From Chitinophagales bacterium (lineage in GTDB: Bacteria > Bacteroidota > Bacteroidia > Chitinophagales > Chitinophagaceae), in the NCBI GenBank assembly GCA_015654495.1, contig JAATGW010000777.1:1-18730 (forward strand): a DNA stretch of 18,730 nt, given 5' to 3'. Positions 6,852 to 16,900 of this stretch are shown here, piece after piece (the stretch's first letter is position 1; every line of letters starts with the position of its first letter). Both the position numbers and the translations under genes were made by a program. Below the pieces are notes generated by a model that was given only the letters and a program-made list of their open reading frames with translations, did not search any database and had not been told where the DNA came from.

Positions 6852-8675
6852 TTAATGCTTCGATTCGTTTGCACCCACTGGCTCGATCTGAGAAATATAC
6901 TCACGGCCATCTTTCCCATAATCATAAGCCCAGCGATGCACTTCCGGAATTTCACCAGGCCAGTTACCGTGGCCGGGATTAACCGGTGTTGTCCATTCCA
7001 GCGTATTTGCACCCCATGGATTTGTAGATGTCACTTTTCTTCCTTTCCAGATTGAATAGAAAAAGTTGAAAAGGAACAGCAGCTGAACAGCAAATACAAC
7101 CATTGCCACACTGCTGATAAAACGGCTCATGCCTGCAAACTGGTTGAACGAATGCCAGTTGCTGTAGTCAGTATAACGACGTGGCATACCTGCCAGTCCT
7201 GAATAGTGCATCGGCCAGAAAATCAGGTATGCGCCAATCATAGTAACCCAGAAATGGATATAAGCGAGGTTATTATTGAGATAGCGGCCATACATTTTCG
7301 GGAACCAGTGATATACCCCGGCAAACATTCCGAAGAAGGACGCAACCCCCATCACAATATGGAAATGCGCTACTACAAAATAAGTATCATGCAGGTGAAG
7401 ATCAAGTGTAGAGTTTCCAAGGAAGATCCCGGTAAGTCCACCTGAAATAAACAGGCTCACAAAGCCGATGGCAAAAAGCATGGCCGGTGTAAACCTAAGA
7501 TTACCCCGCCACAATGTTGTAAGCCAGTTAAACACTTTGATTGCTGAAGGCACTGCGATAAGCAGTGTAAGCAATACAAAGAATGCACCAAGGAATGGGT
7601 TAAGACCCGTTACAAACATATGATGCGCCCAAACCAGGAAGGCCAGGATACAAATCGCAAACAATGAACCCACCATTGCCAGGTAACCAAAAATCGGTTT
7701 GCGCGAATTCACACTCATCACTTCGGAAACCATTCCCAATGCAGGCATGAGGATGATATATACTTCAGGGTGACCGAGGAACCAGAACAGGTGCTGAAAG
7801 AGGATGGGGCTTCCACCTTCATTTGGCAGAATTTCACCCTTAACCACAATTTCAGAAAGATAAAAACTTGTACCCAGGTTACGGTCGAAAAGCAAGAGGA
7901 TTGCTCCGGATAATAGTACCGGGAAAGAAAGTACACCAAGTACGGCTGTGAAGAAAATCGCCCAGATCGTGAGCGGCATCCTCGTCATGCTCATCCCTTT
8001 TGTACGCATATTCAGAATAGTCGAAATATAGTTCAGACCTCCAAGAAGGGACGATACAATGAACATGGCCATCGATACCAGCCAGAAGTCCATTCCCAGT
8101 TTTGATCCGTCCGTTGCCTGACCAAGCGCGCTCAGCGGGGGATAGATCGTCCAGCCACCGCTTGCGGGACCTGTCTGAATAAACAGGGAAGAGAACATGA
8201 TAATGCTGGCAAGAAAGAAAAACCAGTAGGAAAGCATGTTCAGCATGGGCGATGCCATATCACGTGCGCCAATCTGAAGAGGGATAAGCAGGTTCGCAAA
8301 GGTTCCGCTTAATCCCGCAGTAAGTACAAAGAATACCAGGATAGTACCATGCATGGTAACCAGGGCATAGTAGAAGTCATTGCTGATCCTGCCGCCGGCA
8401 GCCCATTTTCCAAAAATATCTTCGAGGATCGGAAAACTCATATCAGGATAGCCCAGCTGTAAACGGAACAATACAGAAAAAAGACCTCCGATAACAGCCC
8501 AGATCATACCTGTGATCAGGAACTGTTTGGCAATCATTTTGTGATCCTGACTAAATACATATTTAGAGATGAATGACTCTTCATGATGGTGATGATGATG
8601 CACATCATGTGCTTCATGTGTGTGGGAAGAAACAACACCTTCATGTCCGTGTCCGTGTAATGACGATTCACTCAT
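6852..8675 (-). CDS. ctaD: Cytochrome c oxidase subunit I (A1-type aa3), His-rich N-terminus
   Basis: The 607-residue catalytic subunit, which reduces oxygen at a heme a3-CuB centre and pumps protons. Ligands visible: His109 (MHGT) and His439 for low-spin heme a, His437 for heme a3 (VVAHFHIVMG), and His302, His351 and His352 for CuB. HPEVY (302-306) supplies the proton-pathway Glu304 and the His-Tyr crosslink Tyr306, which marks the A1 class. Asp139 (GARDMASP) marks the D channel and Lys380 (VPSAIKVFNW) the K channel. Residues 7-31 form an unusual tail with 12 histidines, six in a row, before the first helix; it can be read from the ATG at 8675 without a frame problem. The gene follows subunit II by 30 bp. 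Heme a versus o cannot be read from this protein alone, but ctaB next door and CuA in CtaC point to aa3. Confidence 0.97.
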   Translation of the reverse strand: MSESSLHGHGHEGVVSSHTHEAHDVHHHHHHEESFISKYVFSQDHKMIAKQFLITGMIWAVIGGLFSVLFRLQLGYPDMSFPILEDIFGKWAAGGRISNDFYYALVTMHGTILVFFVLTAGLSGTFANLLIPLQIGARDMASPMLNMLSYWFFFLASIIMFSSLFIQTGPASGGWTIYPPLSALGQATDGSKLGMDFWLVSMAMFIVSSLLGGLNYISTILNMRTKGMSMTRMPLTIWAIFFTAVLGVLSFPVLLSGAILLLFDRNLGTSFYLSEIVVKGEILPNEGGSPILFQHLFWFLGHPEVYIILMPALGMVSEVMSVNSRKPIFGYLAMVGSLFAICILAFLVWAHHMFVTGLNPFLGAFFVLLTLLIAVPSAIKVFNWLTTLWRGNLRFTPAMLFAIGFVSLFISGGLTGIFLGNSTLDLHLHDTYFVVAHFHIVMGVASFFGMFAGVYHWFPKMYGRYLNNNLAYIHFWVTMIGAYLIFWPMHYSGLAGMPRRYTDYSNWHSFNQFAGMSRFISSVAMVVFAVQLLFLFNFFYSIWKGRKVTSTNPWGANTLEWTTPVNPGHGNWPGEIPEVHRWAYDYGKDGREYISQIEPVGANESKH

Positions 8676-8705
8676 GCTTCAAATTTTATCTTGCGATTAA
8701 ACAAT

Positions 8706-9788
8706 TTAATTACTGTGGTTTTTCAATTCTGCCTCTTTCGCTGACTGCAGTGCTGAAACTTTTAAAGTATCAGCAGCTGATTTAGCGGCAGGCTGAGCAT
8801 CTTTCCTTTCGTTCATAACCTTTGTATACTGCGGTATAAGTTTTGCCAGCCACTGATCATACTCCGCCTGTGTTTCAACGATCACAATTCCTCTCATGGA
8901 ATAGTGACCTGAGCCACACATCTGATCGCAACTTATTTCATAAACAAAATCCTTATCACCCGTAATTTCTTTCATTTTAGCCGTAGTGATGGTAGGAGTA
9001 AACCACATCGTAGTTGGTATACCCGGAACAGCGTCCATCTTCAGCCTGAAATGCGAAAGACCAACATCATGAATAACATCCTGTGCATTAATAACAAGCT
9101 GAACAGGTTTATCAACTACTAAATGCATTTCTGTATGTTCAAGATCATCGTGGCTGGAAGCATCTTCCCAATCCACACCTAAAGCATTTCCTGCGGATGC
9201 ATCAGTCAGCCGGTAATTCTTTCTGCCAAGCACATTGTCTTTACCCGGATAACGGATCATCCAGTTAAACTGTTTCCCTGTTATTTCAACGATCTGTGAA
9301 CCCTTAGGCGCATCGCCCGTAATCTTGAACCAGTAAAACAATCCGAAACCTACAAGAATTGTAAGAAATATCGCGGGGACCACGGTCCAAATCAGTTCCA
9401 GTTTATTATTGTGCGCGAAAAAATATGCTTTTCTTTTTGTATCAAACTGATACCTGAAACAAAACCAGAACAGAAGAACCTGTGTAAGCAAAAATATAAT
9501 GCCGGTAGTAACGATCGTCATCCAAAGCATAAAGTCAATCCTGACACCATGATCAGATGCAGAAGGTTTACCGAGCAATGTTTTGTCGTAGAACAAATGA
9601 TTGCACCACCAGGCGCCGATCAATCCCAGAACAAGAAAGGAAATAAACAGGAATGCGTTGATCCGGTTATTCTGCTGAAAAGTCTTTTCCTCCCCTTTCA
9701 ATACCGAAACGTATTCACTCGACTTGGCAATCTGGAATGTAACCAGGAAAGCCAGTGCAAGAATCGCAAGAATAAAAAAGCCTGTCAT
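8706..9788 (-). CDS. ctaC: Cytochrome c oxidase subunit II with CuA site
   Basis: A 360-residue subunit II that takes electrons from cytochrome c at its binuclear CuA centre. CuA ligands are His240 (DVIHDVG), Cys287 and Cys291 (CDQMCGSGH), His295 and Met298. The aromatic GKQFNWMIRYPG segment (171-182) matches the electron-entry region. Four hydrophobic segments are present (about 3-21, 43-66, 85-110, 132-155), two more than in a minimal subunit II; extra N-terminal helices are seen in other Bacteroidota. The middle residue of the CuA loop is Gln289, where many family members have the Mg-linked Glu. There is no C-terminal cytochrome c domain, only a polar Ala/Lys-rich tail, so this is not a caa3-type subunit. 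It starts 48 bp after actF and precedes ctaD by 30 bp. Confidence 0.95.
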   Translation of the reverse strand: MTGFFILAILALAFLVTFQIAKSSEYVSVLKGEEKTFQQNNRINAFLFISFLVLGLIGAWWCNHLFYDKTLLGKPSASDHGVRIDFMLWMTIVTTGIIFLLTQVLLFWFCFRYQFDTKRKAYFFAHNNKLELIWTVVPAIFLTILVGFGLFYWFKITGDAPKGSQIVEITGKQFNWMIRYPGKDNVLGRKNYRLTDASAGNALGVDWEDASSHDDLEHTEMHLVVDKPVQLVINAQDVIHDVGLSHFRLKMDAVPGIPTTMWFTPTITTAKMKEITGDKDFVYEISCDQMCGSGHYSMRGIVIVETQAEYDQWLAKLIPQYTKVMNERKDAQPAAKSAADTLKVSALQSAKEAELKNHSN

Positions 9789-9836
9789 GAGATTGAAAAT
9801 ATTTTAAATAAATGTTTTGTCTTCTTAACTCTCTTA

Positions 9837-11060
9837 TCAGGTATGATGAATGATACTTTCTTTCAGCAACGGATGATTTATCGATACAAGCGGTTTACTT
9901 GCAAGTGCCTTACCCACAAAATGCATGATCAAACCTGCATAAAGGGCGAGTATTCCGAATTCAAACCATCCAAGACTATAATGTTCCCCCAATACTCCAG
10001 GCATAACCATCTGATAGAAATCCAACCAGTGACCTAAAATTATCAGGACACCGAGGAATACCATGGTTGTATAATTCCTTTTTGATCCCCTCTTCATTAA
10101 TAATAAGAAAGGAAGCACAAAGTTAACAATAAGATTGAGGAAGAAAATGATCCTGTAAGGTCCCTGCATACGCTGTTTGAAATACACGGTTTCTTCCGGA
10201 ATATTTGCATACCAGATCAGCATAAACTGGCTATACCAGAGATAGGTCCAGAAAATGGAAAATGCAAACATGAATTTTCCGATATCCTGCAGGTGCTCCT
10301 CATTTACATATTCGAGATAGTCCTTATTCTTCAGATATACGATAAACAAAGCTATCAGCGCCATACCTGAAACAAATGTGCTTGCAAATGTGTACCAGCT
10401 GTACATGGTGGAATACCAGTGTGCATCGATACTCATCAACCAAAGCCAGGGAATAGTAGAACCTACGGTAAGACCGAATGAAACTAGGAATACAGACGCC
10501 CAGATCGTATTAGACCACTGAAAGGTCTTCGCCTCTTCAGCACCCATATGCCTTTCATCTGCTTTGCTGGATAACTGACGCATTTTCCATCCTGCCAGCG
10601 ACCAGATGCCAATGGCAATGGCCGACCAAACAAAGAAAAATACAGGATTCAGAAAGCCACTCTTTCCTTTCAGGATCGGATCGTGTTCTACATGTTCTTT
10701 ATCTAACCAGTGATAGATATGATGCTGATGTCCAAGTATGATTCCGATAAAAACAAGAAATGCAAGCCCGCCGAATATCGGAACCAAAACAGAAATGGCT
10801 TCGGGAATGCGACGGAAGGCCATCTGCCATCCGCCAAGCGCCATCGTGGTTACACAAATAAAGAACATACTCGCATTCACCACCAGCAGGAAAAATGTAC
10901 TGTTCTGCAACAAAACAGCCCAGAACCTGGTTTGTGAATGCTCATCTTTACTAAGCCCGAGAAAAATGAAACCCAGAACCAGGACCAATCCTCCTACTGC
11001 AAGCAGACCTGATGTCCATTTGCGGTAACCTGCTGGTATTTCAAATTGTTGCTTGATCAT
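9837..11060 (-). CDS. actF: Alternative complex III subunit ActF (NrfD-like)
   Basis: A 407-residue polytopic membrane subunit of alternative complex III, the quinol:cytochrome c oxidoreductase used in place of bc1. ActF is a distant relative of NrfD/ActC with about ten helices. Characteristic stretches are SIDAHWYSTMYSWYTFAS (210-227) and FWTYLWYSQFMLIWYANIPE (270-289). A His-rich loop lies at about 111-126 (HQHHIYHWLDKEHVEH). The tail is polar and ends in His-His-Thr. Known complexes place quinol oxidation in ActC; ActF is thought to help form the proton path and scaffold. It follows actE by 31 bp and precedes the oxidase genes by 48 bp, fitting the standard act-cox arrangement of Bacteroidota. 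Confidence 0.93.
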   Translation of the reverse strand: MIKQQFEIPAGYRKWTSGLLAVGGLVLVLGFIFLGLSKDEHSQTRFWAVLLQNSTFFLLVVNASMFFICVTTMALGGWQMAFRRIPEAISVLVPIFGGLAFLVFIGIILGHQHHIYHWLDKEHVEHDPILKGKSGFLNPVFFFVWSAIAIGIWSLAGWKMRQLSSKADERHMGAEEAKTFQWSNTIWASVFLVSFGLTVGSTIPWLWLMSIDAHWYSTMYSWYTFASTFVSGMALIALFIVYLKNKDYLEYVNEEHLQDIGKFMFAFSIFWTYLWYSQFMLIWYANIPEETVYFKQRMQGPYRIIFFLNLIVNFVLPFLLLMKRGSKRNYTTMVFLGVLIILGHWLDFYQMVMPGVLGEHYSLGWFEFGILALYAGLIMHFVGKALASKPLVSINHPLLKESIIHHT

Positions 11061-11091
11061 CCGGATATTTTTTATCAGTAATTATTTAGAT

Positions 11092-11757
11092 TTATTTTGT
11101 TGCGGCAGCCGGCGCTTTAGCTGCTGAATCCACTAAGGCTGGAGCAGCTATTAACACACTGTCACTTGTCGGAACTGTTTTAGTCTGCAATGCTTTAATA
11201 TATGCAATCACCATCCAGCGTTGTTTCGGATTCAGCTGCGATGCATAGCTACCCATCAGGTTTTTTCCATAGGTGACTGAATAATACATCTGGCCTTCCG
11301 GCATCTGGTCATATCTTGGTTCTCCAACCAGAGCAGCAGGTTTTGATGGGAATGGACCATCGCCATCGTTCCATAAAGGACCATTACCATCCAGCTTTGT
11401 ACCATGGCAGATACCGCAGTTGACCAGGTAAAGCCTTTCAGCTTCTTTATGTTCGGTCAGGGTTAAACGTGGCAAAGGATTCTTAACCGCCCGGGACGCA
11501 AAATAATTTGCAGTGTCACCGGCTCTGTCTTTTGCCAGATGGAAAGGAAGCATATCACCTCTTTTGATGGTACCCGCCACCGGCTCACGGTTGGTCTGAC
11601 CATCTTTCCATATCGGGCTTTCTGAATAGGTTTCATATGCCCGGCTATAAGCCATATCCGGCATATATATTCTGCCTGGTTTACGCTTTACATCACTGCA
11701 GCTTACTGCAGCGAGAAGGCTGGTAACCGAAAAAAATATGATGGCTGTTTTTTTCAT
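11092..11757 (-). CDS. actE: Alternative complex III subunit ActE, monoheme cytochrome c lipoprotein
   Basis: A 221-residue exported monoheme cytochrome c. The leader MKKTAIIFFSVTSLLAAVSC ends in Cys20 at a lipobox-like position (AVSC), so it is probably a lipid-anchored protein on the periplasmic side. The heme motif is CGICH at 114-118, and Met168 (NLMGSYASQL) is the likely sixth ligand. The segment after the lipobox (YMPDMAYSRAYETY) is typical of ActE. The last 30 residues are Ala/Pro/Thr-rich and low in complexity. ActE is one of the exit points for electrons from ACIII to the oxidase. The gene starts 18 bp after actD and precedes actF by 31 bp. Length is within the usual range. Confidence 0.94.
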   Translation of the reverse strand: MKKTAIIFFSVTSLLAAVSCSDVKRKPGRIYMPDMAYSRAYETYSESPIWKDGQTNREPVAGTIKRGDMLPFHLAKDRAGDTANYFASRAVKNPLPRLTLTEHKEAERLYLVNCGICHGTKLDGNGPLWNDGDGPFPSKPAALVGEPRYDQMPEGQMYYSVTYGKNLMGSYASQLNPKQRWMVIAYIKALQTKTVPTSDSVLIAAPALVDSAAKAPAAATK

Positions 11758-11775
11758 CTGATTCGTTCTGGGCTT

Positions 11776-12360
11776 TTAGGCAACAATAGGTTCTCTGTAC
11801 AATTGCTGTTCTTTGTCATACCTGCCAATCCACCATCCATCTTCCACTACCTGAACATTTACTTCCTGGGCTCCTGCATTTTCCAGAAAATGTTTTACTT
11901 CATTCTCATTGGTTTTTGAAGTGCACTCAATTACCATTACAAAAAGATCATCTGTTGCGCGCGGATGAAAATGATGCTTCTTTATAAAAGGAGCCAGCTG
12001 GCAGATATAGCAAAATGTAAGTACCATACCGACGGCAGCACAAAGAACAGTAAGTTCAAATGTGATGGGTATCCAGGCAGGTAATGCAAAATGCGGTTTA
12101 CCCCCGATATTAACGGGCCAGTCTTTTGTAAAAACCCAGCTCATAAATGTTACCGCAGTTGTTGTTCCGATAAGTCCGTATATAAATCCTGCTGTATGCA
12201 GACTTGTATCTCTCAGACCCATGGCCTTATCCAAACCATGTACGGGAAACGGAGTGTATACATCCTGTAGTTTATACCCTGCTTTCCGCACTTTTGCAAC
12301 TGCGGGAAACAATACTTTCTCGTCATCAAAACAGCCGACCACAAATTTTTTTACTGACAT
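11776..12360 (-). CDS. actD: Alternative complex III subunit ActD (DUF3341)
   Basis: A 194-residue ACIII subunit of the DUF3341 family. It begins with a ferredoxin-like cytoplasmic fold (KKFVVGCFDDEKVLFPAVAK) and the conserved YTPFPVHGLDKAMGLR block (35-50). Two membrane helices follow at about 57-77 and 97-121. A soluble C-terminal domain contains NENEVKHFLENAGAQEVNV, resembling the ActD end that packs against the other membrane subunits. It has no cofactor motifs; in known structures it is a structural subunit that contacts ActC and ActF. It starts 70 bp after actC, the longest gap inside the act genes, and precedes actE by 18 bp. Confidence 0.93.
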   Translation of the reverse strand: MSVKKFVVGCFDDEKVLFPAVAKVRKAGYKLQDVYTPFPVHGLDKAMGLRDTSLHTAGFIYGLIGTTTAVTFMSWVFTKDWPVNIGGKPHFALPAWIPITFELTVLCAAVGMVLTFCYICQLAPFIKKHHFHPRATDDLFVMVIECTSKTNENEVKHFLENAGAQEVNVQVVEDGWWIGRYDKEQQLYREPIVA

Positions 12361-12430
12361 CGGTACTTTTTTTCTGTTTTATATTAGTTATGTTCTGTTT
12401 AATACTATTGACTGATTCCTATTTAGGGCA

Positions 12431-13924
12431 TCAGTGTTTTACAAAAGTCACATCGCCATCATGATCATCATGTCCATTATGGTGATCGCCATGATGCATG
12501 TCTTTATTAAATTTCTCCGCACTTTCATTTTCCAATGGCGCCATTTCATCCTTATAACTCTCTCCTGATGTTTTCAGAATAGCTTTGATTTCTGCTACAG
12601 CAATTACCGGGAAGTATTTTGCAAACAGGAAGAAGCAGGTGAAAAATAATCCGAATGTTCCAAGATAGAAACCAACTTCCCAGATTGTTGGACGGTAATA
12701 AGTTGACCAGCTGGATGGGAGATAATCACGATAGAGTGAGGTCACAATGATCACGAAACGTTCAAACCACATTCCGATATTCACCACAATACTCATAATG
12801 AATGTGAACGCAATATTGCGGCGCAATTTCCGGAACCAGAACAATTGCGGCGAGATCACATTACAGGTCATCATCAGCCAGTAACTCCATCCATAAGGAC
12901 CTGAGAGACGGGATTCAAAAAATGCAGATTGTTCATATGGCACCATACTATACCAGGCCATGAATAATTCAGTTAGGTATGCACATCCTACGATGGAACC
13001 TGTGAGAACGATCACTTTATTCATCGCTTCAATATGTCCCAGTGTAATATAATCCTGTAGCCCCATTACTTTCCGCATTACCAGCATCAGGGTCTGAACC
13101 ATTGCAAATCCTGAGAATATCGCACCGGCAACAAAATAAGGAGGGAAGATTGTGGTATGCCATCCTGGTATTACAGATGTGGCAAAGTCAAAGGATACAA
13201 TGGTATGTACTGAAAGTACCAGCGGCGTTGAAAGGCCCGCCAGAACGAGTGACAAACTTTCGTGGCGCTGCCAGTGTTTGGTGGAACCGGTCCATCCAAA
13301 GGAAGCAATACCATATAAATGTTTTCTGAGTTTTGTTTTTGCGCGGTCTCTCACTGTTGCCAGATCGGGAAGTAAACCGGAATACCAGAACAAAAGCGAT
13401 ACGGTGAAATAAGTTGAGATCGCAAATACGTCCCACATCAGCGGCGAGTTGAAGTTCGGCCACAGCGGACCACGGGTATTGGGATAGGGCATTGTAAAAA
13501 ACGCCATCCACACACGACCCATGTGAAAAATAGGAAACTGACCAGCACACATTACCGCAAAAATCGTCATCGCTTCAGCCGCTCGGTTTACACCGGTTCT
13601 CCAGCCCTGGCGGAATAAAAGCAGGATTGCAGAAATCAATGTACCGGCATGACCAATACCAACCCACCATACAAAGTTGGTGATATCCCAACCCCAGCCG
13701 ATGGTTCTGTTTACATTCCACTGACCGATACCGTAAGTAACCTCCCGGTACACAGAATAAACACCAAACAACAAAAGGCCAACGGCAACCCAGAAGCCGA
13801 TATACCACAAACGCGTGGGTTTGGCTTCAATGGTATGCACGATATCTACTGTGACGTCGTGATAGGTTTTTTTACCGTCAACCAGTGGTTCTCTTAACTG
13901 TGATTCGTACTTGGTCAAACTCAT
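12431..13924 (-). CDS. actC: Alternative complex III subunit ActC (NrfD-like, quinol site), His-rich tail
   Basis: A 497-residue NrfD-like membrane subunit with about ten helices, the probable site of quinol oxidation next to the first Fe-S cluster of ActB. Hallmarks include VNRTIGWGWDITNFVWWVGI (71-90) with GHAGT after it, FHMGRVW with His134, and MWDVFAIS with Asp165; the latter two are candidate quinone-site residues by analogy to known ACIII structures. SVHTIVSFDFA (238-248) and GMWFERFVII (384-393) are further conserved blocks. The C-terminal 21 residues form a tail with seven histidines alternating with Asp, Gly and Asn. The gene starts 64 bp after actB and precedes actD by 70 bp. Length is normal for ActC. 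Confidence 0.95.
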   Translation of the reverse strand: MSLTKYESQLREPLVDGKKTYHDVTVDIVHTIEAKPTRLWYIGFWVAVGLLLFGVYSVYREVTYGIGQWNVNRTIGWGWDITNFVWWVGIGHAGTLISAILLLFRQGWRTGVNRAAEAMTIFAVMCAGQFPIFHMGRVWMAFFTMPYPNTRGPLWPNFNSPLMWDVFAISTYFTVSLLFWYSGLLPDLATVRDRAKTKLRKHLYGIASFGWTGSTKHWQRHESLSLVLAGLSTPLVLSVHTIVSFDFATSVIPGWHTTIFPPYFVAGAIFSGFAMVQTLMLVMRKVMGLQDYITLGHIEAMNKVIVLTGSIVGCAYLTELFMAWYSMVPYEQSAFFESRLSGPYGWSYWLMMTCNVISPQLFWFRKLRRNIAFTFIMSIVVNIGMWFERFVIIVTSLYRDYLPSSWSTYYRPTIWEVGFYLGTFGLFFTCFFLFAKYFPVIAVAEIKAILKTSGESYKDEMAPLENESAEKFNKDMHHGDHHNGHDDHDGDVTFVKH

Positions 13925-13988
13925 TTGCTGTTTATTTAACAGATCTTGGCTGTTCTGATAATATTTTCCTCAACTAGTTCTGACCGGA

Positions 13989-16900
13989 TTATCCGTGTTT
14001 TTCTGCTCCGGCTGCTTCATGTTTTGTTTCTGCCGGGGCGTGATGTTCTTCAGAAACACCAACATGCCTGTCTGTATTCCTGATTTTGGCCAGATAGCTC
14101 ACACTTGGTAATACGTGCAATTGCTCAAGCACATAATAGGTCCTGTTTGTCTGCTCCTCGTTTCTGATTTTTGATACTGCACTGTTTTTGTCGTTTACAT
14201 TACCAAAAACAATTGCATTTGTGGGGCATGCCTGCTGACAGGCAGTTTTCAGATCCCACTTATTGTCACGGCCGGTTTCAAGCGGACGATTTTCTTTTTT
14301 CGCTTTCAGTTTACCGTCCTGCAAACGCTGTACGCAGAATGAACATTTTTCAATCACACCTCTTGAACGAACCGTCACATCCGGATTCAGTACCATCCTG
14401 CTCAGGTCATCATTCATCATCAATACTGACTCGTCAAGTAAATGATTCTGATTGTCAGGGAAGCTGTCTGCACCCATATAATCAGCCCAGTTGAAACGGC
14501 GTACTTTATACGGACAGTTATTTGCGCAATACCTTGTGCCGATACAACGGTTATAGGTCATCTGGTTGAGACCCTCACTGCTATGGTTAGTTGCATTTAC
14601 AGGACAAACGTTTTCGCATGGAGCATTATCGCAGTGCTGACAAAGCATCGGCATGAAAACAACGTTGAGATCATCGAGGTTATCATTTCCTGAATCATCA
14701 CGATAGGTTGCATAATAGCGGTCGATCCTGAGCCAGTGCATTTCATGAGCACGCATCACTTCGGATTTACCTACTACCGGTACATTGTTTTCCGCCGTAC
14801 AGGCAATGGTACATGCTCCACAACCAAAACAGGAATTCAGATCGATACTCATGCCCCATTTCACACCCGGATAAGGATAGTTGGGATACATGGTTCCTTC
14901 ACCGCGATAATCAGCTGAATCTTTTGCGTAATCTTCCACCAGTTTATGGCGGACATCAGCAAGGATTTTTGGCTTTGCTTTTAAATCCGTCAGCGTGTAT
15001 TCACGAACCACTTCCACACGACCTTCATACTGGTTATGTGTTTGTGTATAGGCGACTTTTATTCTTTCATCCTTTTGTTTTTCGTAGGCTATATCGGCTA
15101 CACTGTACTCAAACTGGCTTCCGTTAAATCCTACAAACGGGAAAACATTTTTACCTACATTGGCTGCAGCCCGACCTGTTTTTTCACTGCGGCCATAACC
15201 AACTGCAACCGCAATTGTATTGGCCTGCATGCCGGGCACCACCAGCACAGGAAGTATCACAGGCTCTTTTCCGGCAACGGTTAATTTAAGGACCGGTTTA
15301 TGCATCTCCACTTCGTAATTATCATCCACCGGTATATCCAGTTCCTTCGCCATTGCGAAAGAAATAATTGCATAATTGTCCCAGGTCGCCTTAGTAATAG
15401 GATCAGGCATTTCCTGTAACCATGGGTTGTTTGCTGATTTGCCTGAACCCATGGAAATTTTAGAATAAATCACTAATTCCGCTTTGCCTCCTTTCTTAGC
15501 AGAACCAAGCCGGCCGGCAGCATCAGCAATTGCGGCGCCATTGAAAGCACCCGCTGATGAAATAGTCTGTGTTTCCCACAACCCATCCTGTAATGCTTTA
15601 TCCCAGGCTTCAACACTTCCCAAACGATTGATCCAGTAGCTTTTTACATAAGCTGCATATTCAATATTATTTCCGCTCCATTTCAATAGTGAAGTCTGAA
15701 ATGCTCGGGTTTTAAATAACGGAGCTATAGTAGGTTGAAGAAAACTGTAGAATCCTGATTTTGCTTCTGCATCACCCCAGCTTTCCAGATAGTGATGATC
15801 AGGCAGGATAAATTTAGCCAGTTCAGTGGTTTCATCTTCACGTTCGTTAAATGAAACAGTCACTTTCACTTTCTTAAAAGCATCAGCAAATTTCTTTCCG
15901 TCGAAATAATCATATACGGGGTTCACACCATGAACCAGAACAGCGCCAACTTTTCCTTCATTCATTTCCTGCACCAGTTGCGCTATATCCTTATCATTAC
16001 CCTGGCGGGTATTCAGCGTGGTATTCCAGCTGATGGTTTTACCATAAGCGCCAATCATTTCATTGATGGCATTTACGATAATCTGTACATCGGGATTGTT
16101 ACTTCCGCTCACAACCAGCGCCTGGCCACCAGCAGCTTTCAGCATGGAGGCAGCAAGGTCAAGTCCTTTTTTCAGGCGTTCATCAGCAAGCGCCGGAGCA
16201 GCAACAGAACCACCCAGCTTTGAATAAAGACTGAGGGCAACAGCAGCTGATTCTGACGGACGGTGTACATAACGCTCATCCGCATTCGCTCCAGTAAGGC
16301 TCAGCATACTTTCGAAATGAATATGTTTACTCATTTCGGGGCTGGCCTGGTTGATCTGGCGGCCGGCAGCATACTGAACTGAATATTCAACCGAGTTCAG
16401 CCAGGTACCCAGGAAATCAGCACCCAGACTCACAATCACTTTTGCCTGGCTGAAATCATAGGACGGAATGGCTCTTTTGCCATAAGATGTTTCATTTGCC
16501 TGAAGAATGCCTGAAGCTGACAGTGCATCATACTGCACATGGCGGCTTCCCGGGAATTTGGCAAGAAAATCAGTAATTACCTGCTTTGTGGTTGGTGAGG
16601 TAATTGTACTTGTTAAAAGCACAATGGGCAATCCTGCAGCGCCTTTCATAGCATCTGCAACTAGTTTATCAAAAGCGTCGAAGGTGGTTACTTCCTTTCC
16701 ACTGCTTATAGGGAAACGTAAACGGGCCGTATCATAAAGATCCAGAACGGAAGCCTGTACTATTGCACCGGTTCCGCCGCGGGTCATTGCAGAAAGATCA
16801 TTTCCTTCAATCTTGATGGGTCTTCCATCTCTTACTTTAGCAACAACAGGGATCACATCACCATCCTGTACATATGTAGTTGCGTAATAATAAGCAATAC

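Noticed and set aside
8583..8657. Short tandem DNA repeat (CAT/CAC-like) as a microsatellite or CRISPR-like element
   Set aside because: It is the coding sequence of the CtaD histidine tail in frame; there are no spacers or regular repeat units.
9411..10037. 208-codon plus-strand frame opposite ctaC/actF
   Set aside because: It lies antisense to two confidently identified genes, spans their boundary and shows no domain or membrane pattern.
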